Positions 25,231 through 37,300 of a DNA stretch of 63,634 nt are shown one piece after another. Origin of the DNA: Streptomyces adustus (GTDB lineage: Bacteria; Actinomycetota; Actinomycetes; Streptomycetales; Streptomycetaceae); NCBI RefSeq assembly GCF_009377175.1, contig NZ_VJZD01000025.1, positions 1-63,634 on the forward strand. Direction: 5' to 3'. Each line of letters begins with the position of its first letter. Positions within the stretch are counted from its first letter, which is position 1. The notes beneath the pieces were generated by a model, which was not told the DNA's origin, did no database searches, and saw nothing but the letters and a program-made list of their open reading frames with translations. Both the position numbers and the translations under genes were made by a program.

Positions 25231-26760
25231 TCAGATGTCCCGGAAGATCTCGATCTGCGCCCCGATGGAGTTCAGGCGCTCCGCGAGGTCCTCGTAGCCG
25301 CGGTTGATGACGTACACGTTGCGCAGCACGGACGTGCCGTCGGCCGCCATCATGGCCAGCAGGACGACCACCGCGGGCCGCAGCGCGGGCGGGCACATCA
25401 TCTCGGCGGCGCGCCAGCGGGTCGGGCCCTCGACCAGGACCCGGTGCGGGTCGAGGAGCTGGAGGCGGCCGCCCAGCCGGTTCAGGTCGGTCAGGTAGAT
25501 GGCGCGGTTGTCGTAGACCCAGTCGTGGATCAGGGTCTGGCCCTGCGCGACGGCCGCGATGGCCGCGAAGAACGGCACGTTGTCGATGTTCAGGCCGGGG
25601 AACGGCATCGGGTGGATCTTGTCGATCGGCGCCTCCAGCTTGGAGGGCCGGACCGTCAGGTCCACCAGGCGGGTACGGCCGTTGTCCGCGAAGTACTCCG
25701 GCGTGCGGTCGTGGTCGAGGCCCATCTCCTCCAGGACCGCCAGCTCGATCTCCAGGAACTCGATGGGGACGCGGCGCACGGTCAGCTCCGACTCCGTCAC
25801 CACCGCGGCGGCCAGCAGGCTCATCGCCTCGACCGGGTCCTCGGAGGGGGAGTAGTCGACGTCGACGTCGATGTCCGGCACACCGTGCACGGTGAGCGTG
25901 GTGGTGCCGATGCCCTCGACCTTGACGCCCAGCGCCTCCAGGAAGAAGCACAGGTCCTGGACCATGTAGTTGGAGGAGGCGTTGCGGATGACCGTGACGC
26001 CGTCGTGCCGGGCCGCGGCCAGCAGCGCGTTCTCGGTCACGGTGTCGCCGCGCTCGGTCAGCACGATCGGCCGGTCGGGGCGGACCGTGCGGTCGACCTG
26101 CGCGTGGTACTGGCCCTCGGTCGCCGCGATGTCCAGGCCGAACCGGCGCAGCGCGATCATGTGCGGCTCGATGGTCCGGGTGCCGAGGTCGCAGCCGCCG
26201 GCGTAGGGCAGCTTGAAGCGGTCCATGACGTGCAGCAGCGGACCGAGGAACATGATGATCGAGCGGGTGCGGACGGCGGCCTCGGCGTCGATCGACGCCA
26301 TCTCCAGCCGGGCCGGCGGCACGATCTCCAGGTCGACGCCGCCGTTGATCCAGCGGGTGCGCACCCCGATCGAGCCGAGCACCTCCAACAGGCGGTAGAC
26401 CTCCTCGATGCGGGCGACCCGGCGCAGCACCGTGCGGCCCCTGTTGAGCAGTGTGGCGCACAGCAGCGCCACACACGCGTTCTTGCTCGTCTTGACGTCG
26501 ATGGCACCGGACAGTCGGCGGCCGCCGACCACCCGCAGATGCATCGGGCCCGCGTAGCCCAGCGAGACGATTTCGCTGTCCAGGGCTTCGCCGATCCGGG
26601 CAATCATCTCAAGGCTGATGTTCTGGTTGCCGCGTTCGATGCGATTGACGGCGCTCTGGCTGGTACCGAGCGCCTCGGCGAGCTGTGCCTGTGTCCAGCC
26701 ACGGTGTTGCCGGGCGTCACGGATGAGCTTGCCGATACGTACGAGGTAGTCGTCTGCCAT
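25231..26760 (-). CDS. XRE helix-turn-helix / UDP-GlcNAc 1-carboxyvinyltransferase (MurA-like) fusion
   Basis: 509-residue fusion. Residues 4-62 are a Cro/C1-type HTH (RDARQHRGWTQAQLAEALGTSQSAVNRIERG). Residues about 73-509 are an EPSP-synthase-fold MurA. The MurA active-site residues look intact: Lys93-Asn94 in TSKNACVALL, the PEP-binding cysteine Cys190 in YAGGCDLGTRTIEPH, and the arginines in that loop and in RTRSIIMFLGP. MurA makes the first committed peptidoglycan precursor from UDP-GlcNAc and PEP. The orthologue beside acnA in S. coelicolor (SCO5998, by memory) is regarded as a second MurA. The fused HTH suggests DNA binding linked to UDP-GlcNAc. Start ATG at 26760. Confidence 0.88.
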   Translation of the reverse strand: MADDYLVRIGKLIRDARQHRGWTQAQLAEALGTSQSAVNRIERGNQNISLEMIARIGEALDSEIVSLGYAGPMHLRVVGGRRLSGAIDVKTSKNACVALLCATLLNRGRTVLRRVARIEEVYRLLEVLGSIGVRTRWINGGVDLEIVPPARLEMASIDAEAAVRTRSIIMFLGPLLHVMDRFKLPYAGGCDLGTRTIEPHMIALRRFGLDIAATEGQYHAQVDRTVRPDRPIVLTERGDTVTENALLAAARHDGVTVIRNASSNYMVQDLCFFLEALGVKVEGIGTTTLTVHGVPDIDVDVDYSPSEDPVEAMSLLAAAVVTESELTVRRVPIEFLEIELAVLEEMGLDHDRTPEYFADNGRTRLVDLTVRPSKLEAPIDKIHPMPFPGLNIDNVPFFAAIAAVAQGQTLIHDWVYDNRAIYLTDLNRLGGRLQLLDPHRVLVEGPTRWRAAEMMCPPALRPAVVVLLAMMAADGTSVLRNVYVINRGYEDLAERLNSIGAQIEIFRDI

Positions 26761-26771
26761 GCGACTGAGGC

Positions 26772-26789
26772 TATCTCAGATATGAGATG
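26772..26789 (-). promoter_or_regulatory. Palindromic operator at the HTH-murA start
   Basis: TATCTC-AGATAT-GAGATG, 12 bp upstream of the murA-like ATG, where a bound protein would block initiation. It has the same half-sites and spacing as the acnA palindrome at 27105. The encoded HTH is the obvious candidate binder (autoregulation). Confidence 0.55.
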
Positions 26790-27104
26790 GCACGTTTCGA
26801 GGGGGGCCATTCGGGTGATGCGCCGTCATCGGTGCCTGGCGGTAGCGGTGTGCCGCCATCCGGGTGGCCGGATAAATCCATTCATGCCCTACGACGTCCG
26901 GCGCTGTCGATGGGTGCGGTGCGGCCCGCGCCGTGAGGGGTGTCGGGGCCTCCGCCCCGGGTGGTCGGCGTCCTTCGGTACTGCGCCTGCCCCGACTCGG
27001 TCCACTGATGGCCGTACTTCCGTGGAGTTGCCGCGGGGCGGGGCCGAATATCGGCATGGCGGAGCCGGGCCGGGCATGACCATCCAGCCCCCATGTACTA
27101 GAGT

Positions 27105-27122
27105 TATCTCGACATCGAGATA
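27105..27122 (+). promoter_or_regulatory. Palindromic operator upstream of acnA
   Basis: Perfect inverted repeat TATCTCGA-CA-TCGAGATA, 115 bp before the acnA start and directly downstream of a possible -10 (TAGAGT). It matches the TATCTC-N6-GAGAT architecture at the murA-like gene. Confidence 0.6.
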
Positions 27123-27163
27123 TCTGCCGAGGCGCCCCGCTGCCGCCCACTAGTAAGGGTTAC

Positions 27164-29966
<2,803 letters not shown>

Positions 29967-29977
29967 GCACCCGCCGA

Positions 29978-30024
29978 ACGGCGAAGGGCCGCATCCCCGC
30001 ACCGGGGATGCGGCCCTTCGCCGT
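29978..30024 (+). terminator. Strong terminator of acnA
   Basis: Perfect 21-bp stem (29978-29998 with 30004-30024) and a 5-nt loop, 12 bp after the acnA stop. Confidence 0.9.
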
Positions 30025-30156
30025 GTCCGGCCGTCTCCGTCCCCTTCTCCGTGGTCCGGCGGTGGTCTCCGTCCGGCCGTCCCCGTCCGGCCAGGTCATC
30101 GCCGGTCCTCAGGGTGAACACAGGGTTCCCCCAGCGGACCGGGACAGGATCGGTAC

Positions 30157-31899
30157 ATGACTGGCACCTCTGGGCTCCGAAGCGGCCGTGTCCCTGTGCG
30201 GGCCGTCGACGACGAGCCCCCGTTCGACCTGCCCGGCATGGGACCGGGCAGCCCGCCGAGCCGTTCGCCAGGCCGTTCGTCCGGCCGCTCGCCCGGCAGG
30301 CCGTCGGGCCGCCGTTCCCTCCGCGCGCGGCTGCTCCTCTCCATCGGCGCCACCCTCGCCGCCGTGTGCGCCGCGATGGCGCTCACCACCGTCCTGGTCC
30401 AACGCGCCTATCTGCTGGGCAACTTGGACGACCGGGTCACCGACGCCGCCGAACACAGCCTGGGCGGGGCCGCGCTCCATCCGGAGCTCGACCGGGACCT
30501 GACCTTCCTCGGCGAGCGCGGGCACCCGGCCGGGATGCTCGCCGCCCGTCTCGACGCCCACGGCCGCGTACTGGCCGCCGCGCTGGTGGACGAGGACGCG
30601 CCGCCACGGAACCTCACCGCCGCCCAGAGCGCGGCCCTGGCACACCTCGCGGCCGACGGCTCGCCGCACACCCGCAGCGTGCCCGGCCTCGGCGCCTACC
30701 GGGTCACCGCACTGGAGGCGGACGGCGTCCGGGTCCTCGCCGGACTGCCGATGGACGACGTCCAGGACCTGATCGGCCGTCTGGTGAGGGTGGAGAGCGG
30801 CGTCGCCGCGGCCGGCCTCACTGCCGCGGGCTGCGTCTGCGCCGTGGTCGTACGACGCCAGCTGCGCCCCCTCGGCCGGGTAGCCGCCACCGCCGTCGCC
30901 GTCTCCCTCGCCCCGCTGGGCCGGGGTGAGGACACCACCCTCACCCGGGTGCCGGAGCGGGACACCGACCCGGGCAGCGAGACCGGGCAGGTCGGAGCCG
31001 CCCTCAACCGCATGATCGACCACGTGGAGTCCTCGCGCGCCGAACGCCGGCGCAGCGAGGAGCGGATGCGCCACAGCGAGGAGCGGATGCGCCGCTTCCT
31101 CGCCGACGCCAGCCATGAACTGCGCACCCCGCTCGCCTCCATCGCCGGATACGCGGAGCTGATGAACCGCGCTACCGACCGGGGCGAGCCGCCGCTGGCC
31201 TGGCGCCGGGTCTCCGTCGAGTCGGCCCGGATGACGGGCCTGGTCGAGGACCTGCTGCTGCTCGCCCGGCTCGACGAGGGCCGTCCGCTCCAGTCCGCCG
31301 AGGTGGACCTCGCCGCGCTGGTCGCCGAGGCCGTGTGGGACGCGCGGGCCGCGGGCGACGGCCACGACTGGCAGCTGGACCTGCGTCTCGGCGCACCGGC
31401 CGTGGTGGTCGGCGACGAGGCGCGGCTGCACCGGGTCGTGGCCAATCTGCTGGCCAACGTGCGGACGCACACCCCGGCGGGCACGACGGTCGTCGTCACC
31501 GTCGAGACCACCACGGGCGCCCGGGACGCGAGTTGCGTCGTGCGCGTCCGCGACGACGGGCCCGGCATCCCCTCCGATCTGCTCCCCTCGGTCTTCGAGC
31601 GGTTCACCCGGGGCGACGCCTCCCGGAGCCGGGCGGCCGGCACGGCGGGCGGCTCCGGTCTCGGCCTCGCCGTCGCCTCGGCGATCACGACCGCGCACGG
31701 GGGCCGCATCGACGTACACAGCGAGCCGGGCCGCACGGAGTTCACCGTCGAACTGCCGATCGTGGCCGACGCCGTGACCGCTGCCGCGAAGAGCGGCCCA
31801 CGGGGCATCGGGGACGGCGACACCGAGGACGTCGTACGACCGGACGGTGCCCGCCGGGCCGACCGGCCCGCCGGCCAGGTGGTACGGACGGAGCGGTGA
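30157..31899 (+). CDS. Orphan sensor histidine kinase
   Basis: 580-residue membrane kinase. The N-terminal tail is Ser/Pro/Gly/Arg-rich (residues 30-53). TM1 is about residues 55-80, an extracytoplasmic sensor spans about 80-220 and TM2 about 222-240. HAMP and a coiled coil follow, then the HisKA H-box DASHELRTPLASIAGYAEL. The ATPase part has NLLANVRTHTP, RDDGPGIP and GSGLGLAVASAI. No response regulator is encoded nearby, so its partner lies elsewhere. The helix before the H-box contains a duplicated heptad (separate entry). Confidence 0.88.
   Translation: MTGTSGLRSGRVPVRAVDDEPPFDLPGMGPGSPPSRSPGRSSGRSPGRPSGRRSLRARLLLSIGATLAAVCAAMALTTVLVQRAYLLGNLDDRVTDAAEHSLGGAALHPELDRDLTFLGERGHPAGMLAARLDAHGRVLAAALVDEDAPPRNLTAAQSAALAHLAADGSPHTRSVPGLGAYRVTALEADGVRVLAGLPMDDVQDLIGRLVRVESGVAAAGLTAAGCVCAVVVRRQLRPLGRVAATAVAVSLAPLGRGEDTTLTRVPERDTDPGSETGQVGAALNRMIDHVESSRAERRRSEERMRHSEERMRRFLADASHELRTPLASIAGYAELMNRATDRGEPPLAWRRVSVESARMTGLVEDLLLLARLDEGRPLQSAEVDLAALVAEAVWDARAAGDGHDWQLDLRLGAPAVVVGDEARLHRVVANLLANVRTHTPAGTTVVVTVETTTGARDASCVVRVRDDGPGIPSDLLPSVFERFTRGDASRSRAAGTAGGSGLGLAVASAITTAHGGRIDVHSEPGRTEFTVELPIVADAVTAAAKSGPRGIGDGDTEDVVRPDGARRADRPAGQVVRTER
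31054..31095 (+). repeat. 21-bp tandem duplication in the kinase coiled coil
   Basis: Two adjacent 21-bp copies encode SEERMRH and SEERMRR, exactly one heptad each, immediately before the phospho-acceptor helix. One extra heptad keeps the coiled-coil register. Confidence 0.85.
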
Positions 31900-31941
31900 C
31901 CGCGGCGCCTTGAGAGCCGGTCCGTCCGCCTGCCGACCGCG

Positions 31942-32634
31942 TCAGCCGTTCAGCCAGTCCACCGGTATCGCCTCGCGCACCGCGTCCAGTGCCTCCTCCG
32001 TGCGGGCCCGGACGTCGAGGAACCAGTCGTCGACCTCGCGCAGCAGGACATCGGGACCGCTGAGCCAGCGCAGTTCCCGTCCCACGCGAGGCAGTTCCCG
32101 GAGCAGGTCCACCTGGCCGAGATCCCCGGCGTCCAGTTCGGCGTGGTCGGTGAGCCCGTCGTCCAGTTGCAGCAGCTCGGACATGACCATCGAGACACAC
32201 GCCGAGGAGAGACTCGGCTCCCACGGCTCCCAGCGCTCCTGCGACTTGTCGGCGAGGTCCGGCCGCATCACGGTCGCGGGGTCGTCCTGCCCCAGGTCCG
32301 TCAGGAGCACTCCCCAGACGGCGGCTCCCTGGTTCTCCGCCCGGTACACCAGCGCCCTGTCTTGCACGTACAGGGCGTCGGGGCCGAGCAGCGTGTCGTG
32401 ATTGCTCGTCAGGTCGGTCCGTCGCCCGAACAGCAGATACGCCTCCCGCAGTGCCGTGGGCAGCGCTGTCCCCAGCCGCTGTTCCGCCGCCGCCAGTTCC
32501 TCCGCCGCGTACCCGTCGCCGGGCCGGAGGGGTCGCCCCCAGTAGGCGGCGAACTCCTTCAGGAAGTCCCAGGCCAGGTTCCGGTCGCGCAGAGCTCCGG
32601 TCAGCCCTTGGTGCATGTCGAAGACCTCGTTCAT
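31942..32634 (-). CDS. SMI1/KNR4-family protein
   Basis: 230-residue protein with the SMI1/KNR4 (SUKH-like) pattern: EELAAAEQRLGTALPTALREAYLLFGRRTDL near residues 44-74, then VYRAENQGAAVWGVLLTDL. In bacteria such proteins are often immunity proteins to contact-dependent toxins, but no toxin gene is adjacent. It may be a housekeeping member. ATG at 32634. It is divergent from the LPMO gene and stands alone. Confidence 0.7.
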   Translation of the reverse strand: MNEVFDMHQGLTGALRDRNLAWDFLKEFAAYWGRPLRPGDGYAAEELAAAEQRLGTALPTALREAYLLFGRRTDLTSNHDTLLGPDALYVQDRALVYRAENQGAAVWGVLLTDLGQDDPATVMRPDLADKSQERWEPWEPSLSSACVSMVMSELLQLDDGLTDHAELDAGDLGQVDLLRELPRVGRELRWLSGPDVLLREVDDWFLDVRARTEEALDAVREAIPVDWLNG

Positions 32635-32721
32635 GCGTGCACAGTACGGCGGACCACTGACAATCCCGGCGCCGCCCGTTTACAACTCCGGCGTCCGGCG
32701 CTACCTTCCGCAGCAGTGGGG

Positions 32722-32735
32722 TGGGAGCGCTCCCA
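32722..32735 (+). promoter_or_regulatory. CebR box upstream of the LPMO gene
   Basis: TGGGAGCGCTCCCA, a perfect 14-bp palindrome identical to the CebR operator of Streptomyces cellulose-utilisation genes, 116 bp before the LPMO start. CebR is released by cellobiose/cellotriose. Confidence 0.88.
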
Positions 32736-32756
32736 TACGGTGGACCGGAACCCGCC

Positions 32757-32770
32757 CGGAAGCGCTCCCG
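32757..32770 (+). promoter_or_regulatory. Second, degenerate CebR-like box
   Basis: CGGAAGCGCTCCCG matches 11 of 14 positions of the upstream box, whose start lies 35 bp away. It may help cooperative repression. Confidence 0.45.
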
Positions 32771-32851
32771 CCCCCTGTCACCCGCGTGTCCGCACCTTCA
32801 TCACGTACGCACGTTCCTCACGACCGTCGAGCGAAGGGACGTCCCTCCACC

Positions 32852-33970
32852 ATGTCGTCTGACATGCCTATGACATCGACTGCCGAGCCGTCGGCCGCGC
32901 CCCCACGGCAGCTGCGGCGATTACCGCGCCCGACCTCCCGCGGCGCCCTGTTCCTCGTCCTCCTGGCCCTGCTCACCACCGTCCCGGCGCTCGGCCTGAT
33001 CCTCACGGCCGGTGGCCGGGCGGAAGCCCACGGCACCCCGATGAAGCCCGGCAGCCGCACCTTCCTGTGCTGGCAGGACGGGCTCACCGACACCGGTGAG
33101 ATCAAGCCGGTCAACCCGGCCTGCAAGGCCGCTCAGCAGGTCAGTGGCACCACCCCGTTCTACAACTGGTTCTCCGTGCTGCGCTCGGACGGCGCCGGCC
33201 GCACCCGCGGCTTCGTGCCCGACGGCTCGCTGTGCAGCGGCGGCAATCCCAACTTCACGGGCTTCGACCTGCCGCGCAACGACTGGCCGTTGACCCACCT
33301 CACCTCGGGCGCGACCGTCGACTTCTCGTACAACGCCTGGGCCGCGCACCCCGGTTGGTTCTACGTCTACATCACCAAGGACGGCTTCGACCCGACCAGG
33401 ACCCTCACCTGGAACGACATGGAGGACCAGCCGTTCCTCACCGTCGACCACCCGCCGCTCAACGGCACCCCCGGCACGGTCGAGGCCAACTACTCCTGGA
33501 CCGGGAAGCTCCCCGCCGGCAAGTCGGGACGGCACATCGTCTACATGGTCTGGCAGCGCTCGGACAGCGCGGAGACCTTCTACTCCTGCTCCGACGTCGT
33601 CTTCGACGGCGGCAACGGCGAGGTGACCGGCATCCACGACCCGGGCAACCCGACCGACCCGGTCCCGGGCACCTGCACCGCCACCCGCCGCACCACCAAC
33701 AGCTGGAACGGCGGCTACCAGTCCGAGGTGACCGTCACCAACTCGGGGAACGTCCCGATGCTGGGCTGGATGGTCGACTGGACGCTGCCGAGCGGCCAGT
33801 CGGTGGCCAGCCTCTGGAACGGCAACGCCACCTACAGCGGGCAGGACGTGATGGTGCACAACGCCGACTGGAACGGCTCGCTGAGTCCGGGGCAGAGCAC
33901 GACGTTCGGATACGTCGTCTCCGGCTCCGGCGGGGACAGCGCGGCGGCTCTGCCCTGTCAGGTGGGCTGA
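32852..33970 (+). CDS. Secreted lytic polysaccharide monooxygenase, AA10 with CBM2
   Basis: 372-residue secreted copper enzyme that cleaves crystalline polysaccharide oxidatively. A signal peptide ends in GRAEA, leaving His60 as mature N-terminus; His60 and His166 (NAWAAHPGWFYVYIT) form the histidine brace. The catalytic domain runs to about residue 260. A Pro/Thr linker and a CBM2 follow (CTATRRTTNSWNGGYQ, then NADWNGSLSPGQSTTFGYV, closing cysteine near the end). The CBM2 and the CebR box point to cellulose rather than chitin as substrate. ATG at 32852 gives a full Tat/Sec-like leader with an RRLPRP stretch. Confidence 0.92.
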   Translation: MSSDMPMTSTAEPSAAPPRQLRRLPRPTSRGALFLVLLALLTTVPALGLILTAGGRAEAHGTPMKPGSRTFLCWQDGLTDTGEIKPVNPACKAAQQVSGTTPFYNWFSVLRSDGAGRTRGFVPDGSLCSGGNPNFTGFDLPRNDWPLTHLTSGATVDFSYNAWAAHPGWFYVYITKDGFDPTRTLTWNDMEDQPFLTVDHPPLNGTPGTVEANYSWTGKLPAGKSGRHIVYMVWQRSDSAETFYSCSDVVFDGGNGEVTGIHDPGNPTDPVPGTCTATRRTTNSWNGGYQSEVTVTNSGNVPMLGWMVDWTLPSGQSVASLWNGNATYSGQDVMVHNADWNGSLSPGQSTTFGYVVSGSGGDSAAALPCQVG

Positions 33971-34089
33971 GCCGCCGCTCTGAGCGGACCCGTGGGGCCG
34001 AGCCGGTGCCCTCCGGGTCCGCGGGCCGGTCGGTCCCGTAGGGGGGTCGGTGCGACCGGGCGGAACATGGCTTGGGTAATCCGTGGTGC

Positions 34090-34101
34090 GACAACGTTGT
34101 C
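34090..34101 (+). promoter_or_regulatory. LacI-type operator before GH92 gene 1
   Basis: GACAACGTTGTC, perfect 12-bp palindrome with the central CpG typical of LacI-family operators. The identical 12-mer lies before the second GH92 gene at 42043. Confidence 0.68.
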
Positions 34102-34134
34102 TTCTGATCTGCGTATGACTCTACCGTCACAGCA

Positions 34135-34146
34135 GACAACGATGTC
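34135..34146 (+). promoter_or_regulatory. Second, imperfect LacI-type operator before GH92 gene 1
   Basis: GACAACGATGTC, one base from the perfect palindrome; its start is 45 bp from the first copy. Confidence 0.5.
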
Positions 34147-34364
34147 AAGAGTCGGGAACATCATTCCGGGTGAGCCGGCCACATCATTCCGGCGAGCCCG
34201 GCCCGCGCCTGCCGGGCGGACAGGCCGTGCTCCGCCCGGGTGAGCGCGGGGTGAGCCCGCGCGGCCGGACGCGCTCTTCCGTGGTACGACCGGCGCACGC
34301 TACTGTCCCTGCGGCTTGTGCGACCCGTGGTGCGCGACCCGTCCGGAGGAGGAGGGGCCGCGTC

Positions 34365-37300
34365 ATGCGTTTCCGTCCCGTGTCACTGTCGCTGTTACTG
34401 GCCGCCGCGCTCGCGGCCGGCGGCAGCACCCCCGCCCTCGCGGCGACCGCCGCGACCACCGCGCCACCGACCGTCCTGGTCGACGACCCGACCCCGTACG
34501 TCGATCCCCTCATCGGCACGAAGAACGGAGGCGACGTCTTCCCCGGCGCGGTCACGCCGTTCGGCATGTTCTCCTTCAGCCCCGAGAACACGCGGGGCGA
34601 CGCCACGCGCACCGCGGCGCCCGGCGGCTACCAGTACGACGCCACCCGCATCCGCGGTTTCAGCCTCACCCACATGTCGGGCACCGGCTGCGCGGGCGGC
34701 AGCGGCGACATCCCGTTCTTCCCGTACGCGGGCGAGGTCACCTCGTCCCCGGCGAGCGACACCAAGGACGCGGTGTACGCGGCCGACTTCGGCCACGCCG
34801 ACGAGACGGCCGAGCCCGGCCACTACCGGGTGGGCCTCGCCTCCGGCGTCACGGCCGACCTCACCGCGACCGCCCGTACCGGCTCGGCCCGCTTCACCTA
34901 CCCCGCCGACAAGCCCGCCTCGCTGCTGGTGCGCACCGCCAACTCCGAGGTGGGGTCCGCCGATTCGGCGGTCGAGATCGACCCCGCGGCCCGTACCGTC
35001 TCCGGCTCGGTGACCTCGGGGAACTTCTGCGGCTACCTCGACCCGGAGGGCCGACGGGCCTACTACACCCTGTACTTCACCGCTCGCTTCGACCGTCCGT
35101 TCAAGGCCACCGGCACCTGGCAGGACGACCGGCTCAGCCCGGGATCCACCGCCGCGAGCGGCGGCACCGGCGGCTTCTCGGCGGGCGGGCGGCCCGTCGC
35201 GGGCAAGGGGGCGGGCGGCTATGTCGAGTTCGCGCCCGGCACCGGCCCGGTGAACGTCAAGGTCGGCATCTCCTACGTCAGCCGCGCGGGCGCCGAGGCC
35301 AACCTCAGAGCCGAGAACCCGCCGGGCCGCTCCTTCGACGCGGTGCGCGGGGCGGCCGAACGGGCCTGGCGCCAGAGGCTGTCCGCGATCCGGGTCGGCG
35401 GCGGCACGGACGCGGAACGCACCACCTTCTACACCGCGCTCTACCACGCGCTGCTGCATCCGAACGTGATCAGCGACGCCGACCGCCGCTACCGGGGCTC
35501 CGACGACAAGGTGCACCGGGTCGGCGGCGGCCACCGGGCGCAGTACGGCACCTTCTCCGGCTGGGACGTCTACCGCTCCCAGGTCCAGCTGCTCACCCTG
35601 CTCGATCCGCGCACCGGCTCGGACATCGCGCAGTCGCTGTACGAACTCGCCCGGCAGAACGGGGGAGTCTGGGACCGCTGGCTGCACGGCGCGAGCGGCA
35701 CCCACGTCATGAACGGCGACCCGTCGCCCATCGCGCTGGCCGGCATCCGGGCCTTCGGCGGCACGGACTTCGATCTGCGCGGCGCGCTGGCCTCGCTGGT
35801 GAAGGCGGCCACGGTCCCGACCGAGCAGGACCTGTCGGCCGCCGGCAAGCCGGTGCTGTCGGCCGGACAGCGCCCCTCCCTCGACAAGTACCTGGACCTG
35901 CACTACATGCCGTCCGTCTCCAACGCCTGGGGCGGCGCGGCCGAGACCCTGGAGATGTCCGGCGCCGACTACGCGCTCTCCCGGCTCGCCACGGCCGCGG
36001 GGCAGAAGGACACCGCGGCCGACTTCGCCCGCCGCGCCCAGTGGTGGCAGAACAGCTTCAACCTCGCCGCCGACCCCTCCGGCGGCTACATCGCCAACCG
36101 CAAGGCCGACGGCAGCTGGGTCACCGGGTTCACCCCGGCCACCGGCAACGGCTTCGTCGAGGGCACGGCGGCCCAGTACACCTGGATGGTCCAGCACGAC
36201 CCGGCCGGGCTGTTCGCCGCGATGGGCGGCCGCGACAAGGCCCTCGCCCGGCTCGACACCTTCTTCCACGACGCCGACGGCGGCTGGGCGTTCACCGGCA
36301 GCGGCGGCGAGAAGTCCGAGCTGGACAACGAGCCGTCGATCAACGTCCCCTACCTGTACGACTACGCGGGCGCCCCCTACAAGGCCCAGGAGACCGTCCG
36401 CGCGGCGATGACCCGGCTGTGGTCGACCCAGCCCGGCGGCATCCCCGGCAACGACGACCTCGGCGCCATGTCGTCCTGGTACGTCTTCTCCGCCCTCGGC
36501 ATGTACCCCCAGGTCCCGTCCCGGGCCGAACTCGTCCTCGCCTCACCGCTGTTCGAACGCATCGAGATCAACAGGCCGCACGGCGGCGACATCTCGATCC
36601 GGGCGAAGGGCGCGGCGGCGGACGCGCCGTACATCAGATCCCTGAAGGTCGACGGCCGCAGCACCGAACGGACCTGGCTGCCCGCCTCGCTGGTGCGCGA
36701 CGGCGGCCGCCTGGACTACACGCTCTCCTCTACTCCCGACCGCACCTGGGGCGCGGACCCGGCCGACGCCCCGCCGTCCTTCCGGACCGGCGAACAGCCG
36801 TACCAGATCGGGGTCGGACCCACCACGGCGACGCTCGCGCCCGGCGGCAGCGCCGAGTTGAGCATCCGGGCGCTCGCGCTGAACGGCGGCACCGGGCCGC
36901 AGGTGCGCTACCGGGTCGAGACGCCCGCAGGGGTCACGGCGACCCCCGCCGAGGGCACGGTGAGCGACGGCTCCCAGGGCATCACGCTCACCGCCGACGC
37001 CAACGCGCACCAGGGCTTCTACGACGTGCGGGTCACCGTGACCTCGGGCGACACCTCCTATCGGCAGCCGGTGGCGCTGACGGTCGCCGCCCCCGGCACC
37101 CTCCTCGCCGCGTACAACAACACCGGTGTCTCCGACGACGTCGGCGACCACGACGAGGCGGACTACGACGGCGGCGGCTGGAGCTACTCGCGCCAGGCCC
37201 TCGCCGCCGCCGGTCTCAGCCCGGGCGCGCCGGGCACGGTGAACGGACTCGCCTTCACCTGGCCCGACTCGCCGAGCACCCGCCCGGACAACGTCTCGGC

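Larger units (their letters stand above)
33971..34364. other. 394-bp region upstream of the first GH92 gene
   Basis: It holds two LacI-like palindromes (34090 and 34135, separate entries) and the GH92 ribosome site. No other coding sequence seen; frames here are extensions of neighbouring shadows. Confidence 0.6.

Noticed and set aside
30157..32634. SMI1/KNR4 gene as immunity partner of a nearby toxin
   Set aside because: No toxin, Rhs or secretion gene lies in the window.
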